NCBI GenBank assembly: GCA_030141585.1
Contig: JAQIFP010000057.1
Span: 21,744-85,743, forward strand
Length of the DNA: 64,000 nt
Source: Ophryocystis elektroscirrha
Lineage: Eukaryota > Apicomplexa > Conoidasida > Neogregarinorida > Ophryocystidae
Direction of reading: 5' to 3'
The position numbers and the translations under genes were made by a program. Of the stretch, positions 35,563-45,358 are shown in pieces. The notes under the pieces were generated by a model that made no database searches, had not been told where the DNA came from, and saw only the letters and a list, made by a program, of their open reading frames with translations. Every line of letters begins with the position of its first letter. Within the stretch, counting starts at the first letter, position 1.

Positions 35563-36570
35563 ATGGTTATCATTACTTTATTTATTGTAATATTACTTTC
35601 ATTATTCAATTATACTGAAGGACATGGGTATTTGAAAGGGCCAGTAATTGCGCGAAACGTTCAAAATCACAATTATTGTCGTCATTGCGCTAATGGTGAT
35701 GGTGTGTGTGGTAATGGTCGCAATAGTCAATGGAGTCGAGAGCTACATCCTGGAAACTTAAATAGTTCTTTTGCTGTAGCTCCACAACCTTTGATTTTGG
35801 GGAGTACTGTTGAGTTTGTTCAGTTTATAACAGTTACACATTATGGTCATGTTACATTTGAATTATGTCGACCAACTGGAAACGCAATAACAGAAAATTG
35901 CTTTACTGTAAAACTTAAAAGAGATCCGACAGACACAAGGTGGAGTCCATATACATCACAAGATCCGTATGCATTCTTTTTTGCAGACGGTAGCAGATCT
36001 TCGTGTATTTTGAATAGGGATCTACCTGTAAGATACATTATACCAGAAAGTTTTGGCGAATGTGATCATTGCATATTGCGATGGTATTGGCAAACAGCAA
36101 ATTCATGCTCTAGCCATAGACTAACAAGTTCTAATACGAGAGATACTGCTATTGCTAATTGGAGGTTACCTAGTGACAATTCTTGCAGAGTTCACATTAG
36201 TTCGTTAGTAAGTTGTGGCAACAATTGCCCTCATTCTCAATGTCGAGCTGAGCAATTTAAAAATTGTGTTGATGTAAAATTAATCAGAAATCCAAATGCG
36301 CCAAGCACTCCAGCGCCGACAACTCCAGCGCCGACAACTCCTGCGCCGACAACTCCAGCGCCGACAACTCCAGCGCCGACAACTCCAGCGCCGACAACTC
36401 CTGCGCCGACAACTCCTGCGCCGACAACTCCTGCGCCGACAACTCCAGCGCCGACAACTCCAGCGCCAACAACTCCAGCACCACCCACAGTCGAACTTCC
36501 GGATAAATTATGCTGCAAGTGTAAATTAGAAGACGGCATAGAGTATAATTGTTCTTGCAAAATAAAATGA
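35563..36570 (+). CDS. Secreted AA15-like lytic polysaccharide monooxygenase
   Basis: A single-exon 335-residue protein. Signal peptide MVIITLFIVILLSLFNYTEG ends directly before HGYLKGPVIARNV, so the mature protein would begin with the histidine that forms the copper histidine brace of LPMOs. The second brace histidine is likely in VTHYGHVTFELC; AFFFADGS and CDHCILRWYWQTANSC match the conserved C-terminal part (family motif C..C.L.W.Y.t.N). Six or more cysteines suit a disulfide-bonded extracellular enzyme. After residue about 245 come 12 exact TPAPT repeats (likely O-glycosylated linker) and a short Cys-rich tail (LCCKCKLEDG..CSCKIK). AA15 enzymes cleave chitin or cellulose and occur in animals, oomycetes and some protists. 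The natural substrate (own wall or host glycan) cannot be told. Confidence 0.85.
   Translation: MVIITLFIVILLSLFNYTEGHGYLKGPVIARNVQNHNYCRHCANGDGVCGNGRNSQWSRELHPGNLNSSFAVAPQPLILGSTVEFVQFITVTHYGHVTFELCRPTGNAITENCFTVKLKRDPTDTRWSPYTSQDPYAFFFADGSRSSCILNRDLPVRYIIPESFGECDHCILRWYWQTANSCSSHRLTSSNTRDTAIANWRLPSDNSCRVHISSLVSCGNNCPHSQCRAEQFKNCVDVKLIRNPNAPSTPAPTTPAPTTPAPTTPAPTTPAPTTPAPTTPAPTTPAPTTPAPTTPAPTTPAPTTPAPPTVELPDKLCCKCKLEDGIEYNCSCKIK
36307..36486 (+). repeat. 15-bp coding tandem repeat (TPAPT x12)
   Basis: Twelve copies of a 15-nt unit (ACTCCNGCGCCGACA, N = A or T) encode a Pro/Thr linker. The units are far more GC-rich than surrounding DNA, and near-identity points to recent expansion. Confidence 0.95.
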
Positions 36571-36682
36571 GTATTTTGAATTAACATATAAATCGAAAAA
36601 TCAAAGAATTTTTCATTTTTGAAATTATTGTTTTTGAGAAAAGAAAAAAAAATAAATTTAAGTGTTTGACTCATTAATTCTC

Positions 36683-37322
36683 TTAAAATTTTCCTAAATT
36701 ATTCAATAATTTAGCGATTCTTACGTTGGTTATAATTTTATTCATTATTTTTTCTCTTCTTTTCTCTAAAAGTTTTCTTGTTTGTTTGGAAATATCTGAA
36801 TTTAAATAAATTTAATGTCAAAATTATTACTTTTGTTTGGAAACAAGGATACGTAAGCTTTATTTGGTGGATAATTGTTTATATAAGAAAGATTTTTTTC
36901 ATGAACCTCAATATTTTTTTTTAGTTCATCAATTTTATTTAAATCTCCATTTTCTTTCATTTCGTTTGCTAAAGCTATTCTAGATCTTCTTAAATCCCGT
37001 GAAACTTTTTTTCTCTCTTAAAAACAATTAATTTTGTTGTTTTCGTTACCAAAAAACTTAATTTTTTGACATTGATAATTTTTTTTGCTAGATGCTTTCT
37101 TAGACAAAAGTACATTTAATTGTGCAGTATAATTTTTTATGGAATTTTCTACACCTTTAGCTCCCTCTGTGTCATTGTGAGCCTTAAAAATATAAAATGT
37201 CACACAAACTCGTAAATAATTACTATTTTTAACGATAACAATCGTTGCAAATCCCGAATTTTTTTCATAGTCTCTTTCCGGGTCATTTGTAACACTTTCA
37301 TTTCTTTAACTACAGGGTCCAT
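36683..37322 (-). CDS. EFG1: rRNA-processing protein EFG1
   Basis: A small basic coiled-coil protein of the EFG1 family, which acts in 18S rRNA maturation in the nucleolus. Exon 1 reads MDPVVKEMKVLQMTRKET, then KIRDLQRLLS. Exon 2 reads NSIKNYTAQLNVLLSKK. Exons 2 and 3 join to give KIKFF-ERKKVSRDLRRSR, the family's VRFFER..L.R block. NIEVHEKNLSYINNYPPNKA followed by YVSLFP matches the DLNYI..FP..KYISLFP block. A last short exon gives a Lys/Arg tail (TRKLLEKRREKIMNK). The three introns are about 33-45 nt. The divergent neighbour SF1 starts 164 bp away, so they probably share a bidirectional promoter. Confidence 0.82.
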
Positions 37323-37486
37323 TTTAAACTATTATGAAAAAATAAAAGATTCAAAAATTTATTTATTTTTCAATTCAATCAATAATTTGAGATATGAGAA
37401 CAGTCAATATATATATATCTATAGAGAATTGCAGAAAATTTCATAATTAATGTACAAATTAGGCACGGATTTTTTTTAATAAAATT

Positions 37487-39443
37487 ATGTCAATGAAACA
37501 ATTAATGTCGCTTGTACCAATAGAAGCAGCATCTACTTTAAATACAACTCATCAAGGCCGTCGTTCTAGATGGGAGAGAACTTCAGAAACAGGAACGTCT
37601 AGATTTGGTCCAAAAGACGATAAACCATTTTTACCTCCACCATTTGTCGATCTACCTCCAGGGTTAACTCCACTTCAAGTAAGAAAAAAAAAAAAAAAAG
37701 AACATTATAAGTGTTTTTAGAATACTTAATATATGTGTATTTAGGTATTCACATTTATGTGTGCATAATATAGCAGGTATGCTTTAATAGAACTTATAAT
37801 TGATATTGTTCAAAGAATTATTATTGTATATAATGAGCTTCATGGTTGCTTATAAATCATTTCTTTTTTTTTTTATTTTATCTTTTCAGGTAGACCAATT
37901 TTTACGTGAACAACGCTTAGATGAACTTACACTTAAATTAGAGAGAGGAGAATTGGAATTTGGCGATCCAGACATTCGTCCTCCAAGCCCTCCTCCTGCT
38001 TACGATAAAAACGGGAATAGAACAAATACAAGAGATGTTCGAGTGAGAAATGCAATGACTTCAGAACATCAAAGATTATTAGAGTATATGATAAAAACAG
38101 TTCCAGGATTTGTACCTCCACCTGGATATAAACCAGTAAAAAAAATAAGAAGGATAATTATTCCACAAGAAAAATATCCAGAATATAATTTTATGGGTCT
38201 TATTATAGGACCCAGAGGATGTAATCATAAGAGACTGGAAGCAGAATCCGGAGCACAAATATCTATTAGAGGCCGTGGCACGCAAAAAGAAGGAAAAAAA
38301 ACCGATCATCAAACAGAGGAAGAAGCAGCTATGCCTCAACATGTACATATAGCTGCCGATACAGAAGATTCACTCGACAAGGCAGTCAGTTTAATTGAAC
38401 CACTATTGAATCCACGACATCCTGCGCATGAAGAGTTCAAGAAAAAAGGCTTAGAACAGTTAGCTATGGTAAATGGAGTTTCAATTTCAAAGTTTGAATC
38501 CAAATGTTCTGTTTGTGGAGCAACAGGACACACAGCACTAAGTTGTCAAGAAATGAGCTTAAGTTTTGTTAGACCCGATATTAAGTGTTTACTTTGTGGC
38601 GATAAAGGGCACGTAACAATGGATTGTAAATTAGCTCGAGGTATGAGTAATGAGCAATTATCTGCAATTGAGAAAAAAGCTCAAAGTTCCGCTGCTTCCG
38701 CTGCAGCTGCTGCAGCAGCTGCTGCGGCCGTAGCTGGAAATCTTGTTGTCCCAAAACCTGCTTATGATAATACTCGAATTGCCCGCACTCGACTTGATAT
38801 TGAATATACACAAATGATGTCTGAGTTAGAGTCGAATAATACAACAACAAGAACAGGAATGGACCCATTAGATGCATTTACGAAACCCTTGGAACAGCCT
38901 ACGTATAATTTATACGGCAATCCAATGATGATGGAACCTTATCAACAGGTACCACCACCCGAATACAGTAACACCCCATATTATAACGCACCACCCAGTG
39001 AAATGCCACCGCCTCCTCCAGGCGGTATTACATACAATATGCCTCTCGAAAACTTTAATGCTACAGGAACCGGTTCTGGAGGAGGTTATGTTGATGCTAT
39101 TTCCGATTATTTTAATACTCTTGGAAACACATTAACTCCACAGCAACAAATGCAACAAATATCTCAATTGATGGGTACACTTATGGCACCCAACGGACAA
39201 TTTAACTCCATGTCTGCTAAACAAATGGAGCAGTTATCTCAAATAATGTCCGCTCTTTACCCCACAATAACTGCTCTCTCGGCTGCTGCCGCTGCTACTG
39301 CTGCTAATGATACTGTAAACATTCAAAGCGCACTTCCCACTGAAAATACAAGCAAACCTAACATGGCTGATTTTTTTGCACCACCACTTCCTAGAGAAGA
39401 GGAACATCCCCCTCTACCAGAAGGACCAGCTCCAATTGTGTAA
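37487..39443 (+). CDS. SF1: Splicing factor 1 / branch-point binding protein
   Basis: Binds the intron branch point and U2AF. Exon 1 37487-37678 and exon 2 37890-39443 (intron GTAAGAAA...TCTTTTCAG, 211 nt) give a 581-residue protein joined as LTPLQ-VDQFLREQRLDEL. The N-terminal RRSRWERTS is a U2AF-ligand (ULM) motif. The KH-QUA2 domain runs about residues 150-260 (RRIIIPQEKYPEYNFMGLI, IGPRGCNHKRLEAESGAQI). Two CCHC zinc knuckles follow at about 270 (CSVCGATGHTALSC) and 297 (CLLCGDKGHVTMDC). A poly-Ala stretch, Pro-rich region and Gln-rich tail complete the usual layout. This protein must recognise branch points inside the 30-40-nt introns seen throughout the window. The in-frame extension upstream of exon 2 (37800-37889) is intron. 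Confidence 0.96.
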
Positions 39444-39514
39444 TTACTTTTTTTTTTTTTTATTATATAATAATTAATAAATAAGATATTCAATATATAT
39501 ACATTTATATATTA

Positions 39515-41086
39515 TTAAGATTTTACCTGGAAACAAAATGAAATTGTATTATATATTACTTTATATATTCGAACGATAAAATATGAAGACGAAAACACTT
39601 CACTAAAATATTTGAAAGGTTTAATTTGAGGGATTTGGATTTTTCTATTCATATCTGTTTTAGTGGCTTTATTTTCTGATAGGCGGTAGTAACTAAATCT
39701 CCACAAAATACTGTCTTTGAACTTTGGTGTTAAAGCTTTCAAATAAGAGCTCTAATTTAAACATAAACTGATATTTTTTGCAGCATACCGCTTGGAAATT
39801 TTGATAGTCACTAACTTTGATATGTCGAAAAACACTGTTTGTTATTTTTATAATCCAAGCTGATTTATTGATGTCGTCTGAATCCAACCCCAAAACAGAA
39901 CCATTTATAATCTACATGTAATAATTCCTTTGTACATTTTCATACGTATACGTAGTTAACTCCCAGTTGCTTACACTTTCTATACGCATCCTCTTCGTTA
40001 CTTAGCAGAATCTACGTGTAAATATTTGTGAAAAAAATATTCATTTATTAATATGTGCATTAATTAATATATTTTTACAAAAAAACTAAATTAATTTACA
40101 AATTTGACATTTCAATACGAGTAATAATTATTTTTTTCTATACACACATTTTTTTCTTTTACATTTCTTACTTAAGTAACTATATTATCAGTAAAATATT
40201 TATCAAATATATATGACCATATACATTGTAATACTTACGTCTCCCACTAGTGCTATATGTGTTGTATTGCGAGTATTATTATCAACAACTGTAATTCTGT
40301 CTGACATAGCTGTAATTTGGTATCCATAATCCCACCTAAGTATTCATAAAATTATATGATAAATATAAATATCCAATATTCATATATTTAATATTATTGA
40401 AGTGTCAATTATTGAATAACCCAAAAACCACACAATATATATTAAACATGTAACTATGTTTACAGTAATTAAAATTTTGGTGTTTCTGCGCTCAAGAATT
40501 AGGTTTAATTATACTTTAAAATTATATAAATTACTTGAATAATTATCAAAAAGTAAATTTACATGAACATTTTGAACAAATATATAAATGATTATATTGA
40601 GGGAGTTATTATAGCAAACAATTAATTAAAAAAATTACCAAGAGAGAACAACAGAATCCGGATGTGTATTGTGCCTTAGCCATGAAAAACTTTCTCTAAA
40701 ATCATCGAGCAAAACTCTATCATTGTTAGGCATACGAAATTCTACGTGAAACTGTGAAGTAAGGAAACTTACGGTAAATTATAGAAGGATTAGAATATCC
40801 AACACCTGCCATCATTACAGAGTGTATTAGAAATCTGTAAAGACAACCAAATACTAGGAATAACGTTAATAAACGAGAAAATATGTTTGGCGAGTAATCA
40901 GTATATTTAGCCTTTGCTGACGTGCCTCTATTTTGGTTGATAATAGCATTCATAACATAGGAAACTCCATGTCCTGCTAATAAACTCGCTGCAGGAGAAA
41001 AAACTAGAATAAAACGGATCATGACACCTAAAAATATGGTGTTATATTATATACGTATTTATTAAGAATTTCGGACAATCATATAC

Positions 41087-41131
<45 letters not shown>

Positions 41132-43601
41132 GATGATGACTTACAACTAAAGTAGACGGAAACTAATGTATAAATGGTAATGAGGAGATTGGCAGGATTA
41201 TTATTCTTAAGGTTGAAAATGAAACCGATAGGGACAAAAAACATGATGGTAGATAAGTTTAAATGAAACTGAGCCCAAACAATGGGCTGATGTTCAGAAA
41301 CAGATTGAATTATTGGATTTCTCTTGGACGCGTACGTGGGGTTCAGAAAAGAAAGAGAACGCTCTCCCAAAGTTGCATTTCCCGAAAACAAAATATACAT
41401 TGCCATTGTTATCGATACAAGCACAATACAGCTTAACGTAATTTTTAATGTTCTTTTTTGCTTAGGAGTTAAAAATCCTTCCAGAATTTTATGTATATAA
41501 TACAGCTGAATAAGTAAAAACAAAATAACTTTAGAATAAGTGAGTTTTTCAAACGTAAATACAAATCAGTTGTATATAGTATAATTGCTATTGTGTTCAA
41601 ATTATTTGTATCCATATAATACATATATATATATTTATTTATTTATATATTTTCCATATAATTTATAATGTAAATTTACCAAATAAATATGTCATATACC
41701 TAGTTGCATATATATATAAATATTTTATATATAAATATATAATTACTTGTAGAAAAACAAAAGCAATATGTGAAGTAATGTGTTCTCCTGATTTGATTAT
41801 ATTTGTGGATACAATAGGAACCGTCAAAGATAATAATGAACCAAGCGTGTAAAGTGTTGTATATGTTGTATAGATTTTAAAATTCATTTTACCGTAAACT
41901 ATGCATGTAATAGTATGCAGTGCCAGAATGTTGGTTACTAGCATATATCCGCCCCAACTAGCAACCAAATAATAATAAGACAAAGTTGTTATAATTGCTG
42001 AGATTAAATCACCCTTTCTCATAGATCTAGCGTATGTATATAAAGTGAAAACTATGGCAAATATAGAAACAGCTTCATTGTCGTAACTTCCAGCGACACT
42101 TCTAGACAAATAAGCAGGACATATAGCGATAAAAAATGAAGCGTACAAGCTTGCGTTTTCTGAACCAGTGATCTACAAACACAAATCATGTATAAAGTCT
42201 CAGACACACCATACAATGAAACAAATTGTATGTTTCAACATAATCATATTTTTGTATATATATGTATATATATGTATATATATGTATATATATGTATATA
42301 TATGTATATATATGTATATATATGTATATATATGTATATATATGTATATATATGTATATATATGTATATATATGTATNNNNNNNNNNNNNNNNNGTATAT
42401 ATATGTATATATATGTATATATATGTATATATATGTATATATATGTATATATATGTATATATATGTATATATATGTATATATATGTATATATATGTATAT
42501 ATATGTATATATATGTATATAAATGTATATATATGTATATATATGTATATATATGTGTATATAGGTATATATATGTATAAATTTGTATATTTATGTATAT
42601 ATAAATATGTATATATATACATACATATATATGTATAATTACACATATATATATGTATGAATTATATTTGCCTTTGTGTACAACAACTCTCTGATCAATA
42701 GTTATTTATATGGCTACAATTCAGATTAGCGACAAAATATAAGTCTATTTAGTTTTTACATGTTGTACATATAATAATCTTTTAAAATTAAATTTAAACT
42801 ATAAGTATACAGTACATTGCAATACCTCATTTGTAAGTAAGTACGTTGAAATTGCTGTAAACGCAGAAAAAAGCGGACCCATGAAAACACATATTTCCCT
42901 TATATGAAACTTAAAACCAAGGAAATTAGTTAATTTGTGCAGCAAGTTTGCTGTAAGCATTAAACCAAAATATGTAGTATTTCCTATGTGTCTTCCAAGA
43001 GGATACCATGTTCGAGAATCAAACCAGTTTAGAAATTTTTTGAAGCCTAATATATTTAAAAAAAAAATCTTGTTTCGAGTCAATTGAGTTTAAATAACAT
43101 AAATGCTTGTATATTAGAAGCAAATATAAATATCTATATATATAGAATAAATGTGTTCATCCACATATATATATTATATATAATATGTCTGGATTTAGTT
43201 GAGTAATTTATATAAATTATCGTAACTATATCTTATTACTTAGTATATAATGTAATATATTAAATACTAGACGTATATATATATGTCTAGTATTTTATAT
43301 ATGTCTTATATATATATATATATATATATATATGTTTTGATGGGAGATTTATTTGACAAGATATCTGATTATATATGTGCTAGATGCAATAAAGGTATAA
43401 TTAATAAAACTAACCATGCTTTTGAATATATAGGGTGACTCTATAATTGAAATAAGGGTCAAACTCGTGAATAACTGATTCAAATAAAATTACAGAAAAA
43501 AGACGTATAACGAAAGCTAATATAGTTATACCAACCAAGATTATTATTCTTAAATTTGGTAAAAGCAGTAATTTTACACTTTCTAAATTTTTCTGTACCA
43601 T
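39515..43601 (-). CDS. STT3: Oligosaccharyltransferase catalytic subunit STT3
   Basis: A multispanning ER enzyme that transfers N-glycans to Asn-X-Ser/Thr. Exon 1 [20 protein letters not shown] has the first membrane span and the catalytic [10 protein letters not shown] motif. Exon 2 carries [20 protein letters not shown]. Exon 3 has [20 protein letters not shown] (second acidic motif). Later exons give [20 protein letters not shown] and [16 protein letters not shown]. The signature [20 protein letters not shown] is created by splicing TCTTG to GTGGGAT near 40336. The C-terminal exons read [35 protein letters not shown] and [11 protein letters not shown]. Long introns hold TA and TATATATGTA satellites, one with a 17-N gap. 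All catalytic motifs are intact. Secreted proteins here do carry sequons. Head-to-head with TMEM208. Confidence 0.95.
41087..41130. repeat. (TA)n microsatellite in an STT3 intron
   Basis: About 35 nt of pure TA next to TATACATA units, inside an STT3 intron. Confidence 0.85.
42254..42660. repeat. 10-nt TATATATGTA satellite with 17-N gap, in STT3 intron
   Basis: A near-perfect array of TATATATGTA from about 42257 to 42560, decaying to 42650. N at 42378-42394. Open in most frames on both strands, giving artefactual Tyr/Ile/Val/Met proteins. Confidence 0.95.
42378..42394. other. Assembly gap (17 N)
   Basis: Unresolved bases inside the 10-nt satellite of an STT3 intron. Confidence 0.98.
43262..43295. 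repeat. Short inverted repeat in STT3 intron 1
   Basis: Arms AAATACTAGAC and GTCTAGTATTT (11 bp, perfect) flank a 12-nt GTATATATATAT spacer. It would form a hairpin. It lies next to a TA microsatellite at 43310-43335. Confidence 0.8.
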
Positions 43602-43615
43602 TCTGATGGCAGGTA
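43602..43615. promoter_or_regulatory. 14-bp spacer between divergent start codons
   Basis: The STT3 ATG (43601, minus) and the TMEM208 ATG (43616, plus) are separated by 14 bp. Transcripts must overlap, or one gene starts within the other, if both ATGs are correct. Any shared promoter must lie within the coding ends or first introns. Confidence 0.5.
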
Positions 43616-44143
43616 AGGCAGCTAAGAGAATTATTAAAGAAGCTCAATCGGTTTCTAACATCTATTTTTTATTATGTTCTGTGTTATCTGTATGTTTGTA
43701 CATTTTTTTGTAATATCTGTTTTTTGTTCATTTAGGGAATAAATATATTTTTTACAATTTTTAAACTTTGTCGGGAGTACACACAAGGACATTTTTTTGG
43801 CTCAATAATACTCACTATAATATCGTATTTTTCTTATAAACAAATTGTACGATCAGCTAAACTTGGATTAGCGTACAGGTAATTATTAAACTTGACAATT
43901 TAATGTATATATATTTAAATGAATGTTTTTAGTTATTATCAGGATTTATTGTTTATAAATTCTGCAGTTCAAATTTTATCATTATTTTCGCTAAAGTGCT
44001 GGTATTTATATTTATTAGTGCCATTATATGTATTTTTCAAAATATATCGGTTTATAAAATGCTGGTTTTTTAATCCGAATCAGGTATAATCAACTTTGAT
44101 TTATTGTATGCTTCAGTTATTTGGAGCAACAACAAGAAAATGA
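43616..44143 (+). CDS. TMEM208: TMEM208 / SND2 ER-targeting membrane protein
   Basis: A small ER membrane protein of the SRP-independent targeting route. Four exons: [18 protein letters not shown] with a first hydrophobic segment ([10 protein letters not shown]); [37 protein letters not shown] and [46 protein letters not shown] and KCWFFNPNQ; and a short tail ending at TGA 44141-44143. The block [20 protein letters not shown] matches human [20 protein letters not shown], with the basic N-terminus and four membrane segments of the family. Introns are about 33-50 nt. The reading of the last exon rests on phase alone. Pairing with STT3 suggests co-regulation of ER entry and glycosylation (inference). 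Confidence 0.8.
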
Positions 44144-44194
44144 TAAATATTTAAAAAAAAAAATGAAATAATAGTATCAATTGTATTTTTATAT

Positions 44195-45205
44195 ATGTCT
44201 TATGATATTATTGATATAAGTGACGAAAGCGAGTCAGACAAAAATAAAGAATTAATAAATTTCAATATAATTGATCAAAATTTTGATTTTCCAGAATTAC
44301 ATACTTTATTTCAATTATACAATACACAGTTCTTCGACTCTGTTTTGGATTCTGTTGAAGTGAAATGGAGTCAACGCATGACCTTATGCGCTGGAATATG
44401 CGTGTACAAGGTAGATCTTGAAAAAAAAAGACTTGACGGCCACTTAGCGTAAAGAAGGTTTTTGCTCTATACGCCTATCAGAACCTTTACTAAAGTATCG
44501 CTCTATAAAAGAGTTTCATGTAGATTGCTGTGATAATTAAATTATAGATAGGAGACTCTTTTGCACGAAATGATTCACGCATATTTATTCAAGACTAATA
44601 ATAATGATAACCGAGATGACCACGGAAAAGAATTTCAATATCACATGAATAAAATAAATTCACAGCTGAAACTCAATATTTCCATTTATCACACTTTCAG
44701 TGACGAAGTAGACTATTACCGGAAACATATATGGCAATGTGATGTAGGTTACAAAATAACTAATTTTTATACGATATAATTTAATATACTTCGATAGTAA
44801 TATCGGTATACACTAAGATGAGAATTATGTTGCAATATGCATAGCTGAATCAGTTATATATATACATATATATATATTTATTGATACTAAGTACAGTTTA
44901 CACAAGATACATATACAATACACATATTTGGTATATAATAGGTTAATATACTGCAGAATAATATTTATTAATATATCAGGGACCTTGTCAGTATCTGCCT
45001 CCATATTTTGGAACCATAAAACGAGCCATGAATCGTGCTCCTGGGCCATCCGATTGGTGGTGTAGGTTAGTAAAATATTTTATAATATATAGGGTTAAAC
45101 CATAAATCGATTTGCAATGGAAAGTATCACAAAATAGCTGAGCCAGAGAAAAAGAAACCCTCTAAAATAGAAAAAAAAAAGCAAGTAAAAAAAAAAAGCA
45201 AGTAA
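44195..45205 (+). CDS. SPRTN: SprT-like DNA-protein crosslink protease (SPRTN)
   Basis: A metalloprotease that cleaves proteins crosslinked to DNA. Exon 1 reads MSYDIIDISDESESDKNKEL, then FPELHTLFQLYNTQFFD and VKWSQRMTLCAGICVYK. Exon 2 reads RKEGFCSIRLSEPLLKYRS. Exon 3 contains the active-site TLLHEMIHAYLFKTNNND with the third zinc histidine in DDHGKEF, then ISIYHTFSDEVDYYRKHIW. Exon 4 gives GPCQYLPPYFGTIKRAMNRA, then PGPSDW. A 31-nt intron (GTAGGTTAG...ATATAG) leads to LNHKSICNGKYHKIAEPE, matching the zinc-binding domain. The Lys-rich tail ends at TAA 45203-45205 in a 17-nt DNA repeat (GCAAGT plus 11 A) that changes frame each copy. Vertebrate-like PCNA, VCP or ubiquitin motifs are not visible. 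The start is 51 bp after TMEM208. Confidence 0.93.
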
Positions 45206-45358
45206 AAAAAAAAAGCAAGTAACCCCTTAAAGTGCTTTTTTTTTTATTTTTGGTTGTCTTCTTTGAAACTCGTTATAAATTTGGTTATTTAAAGGAATAT
45301 AAAGAAAACTTAATTAGTAAGATGTATATATATTTGGCATTGAAGAAGTGGGTGTCAT

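Noticed and set aside
35563..36570. Recent bacterial transfer of the LPMO gene
   Set aside because: The gene is intronless, but its base composition outside the linker resembles its neighbours and AA15-like proteins are eukaryotic.
36237..36674. Antisense frame with VVGAG repeats opposite the LPMO linker
   Set aside because: Shadow of the TPAPT-coding repeat; the plus strand has signal peptide and conserved domain.
37800..37889. In-frame N-terminal extension of SF1 exon 2
   Set aside because: Lies between a good donor and acceptor; exon 1 at 37487 supplies the conserved N-terminus with the ULM motif.
42168..42646. Frames rich in Tyr/Ile/Val/Met on both strands
   Set aside because: 10-nt TATATATGTA satellite; open on both strands because the unit lacks stops in most frames.
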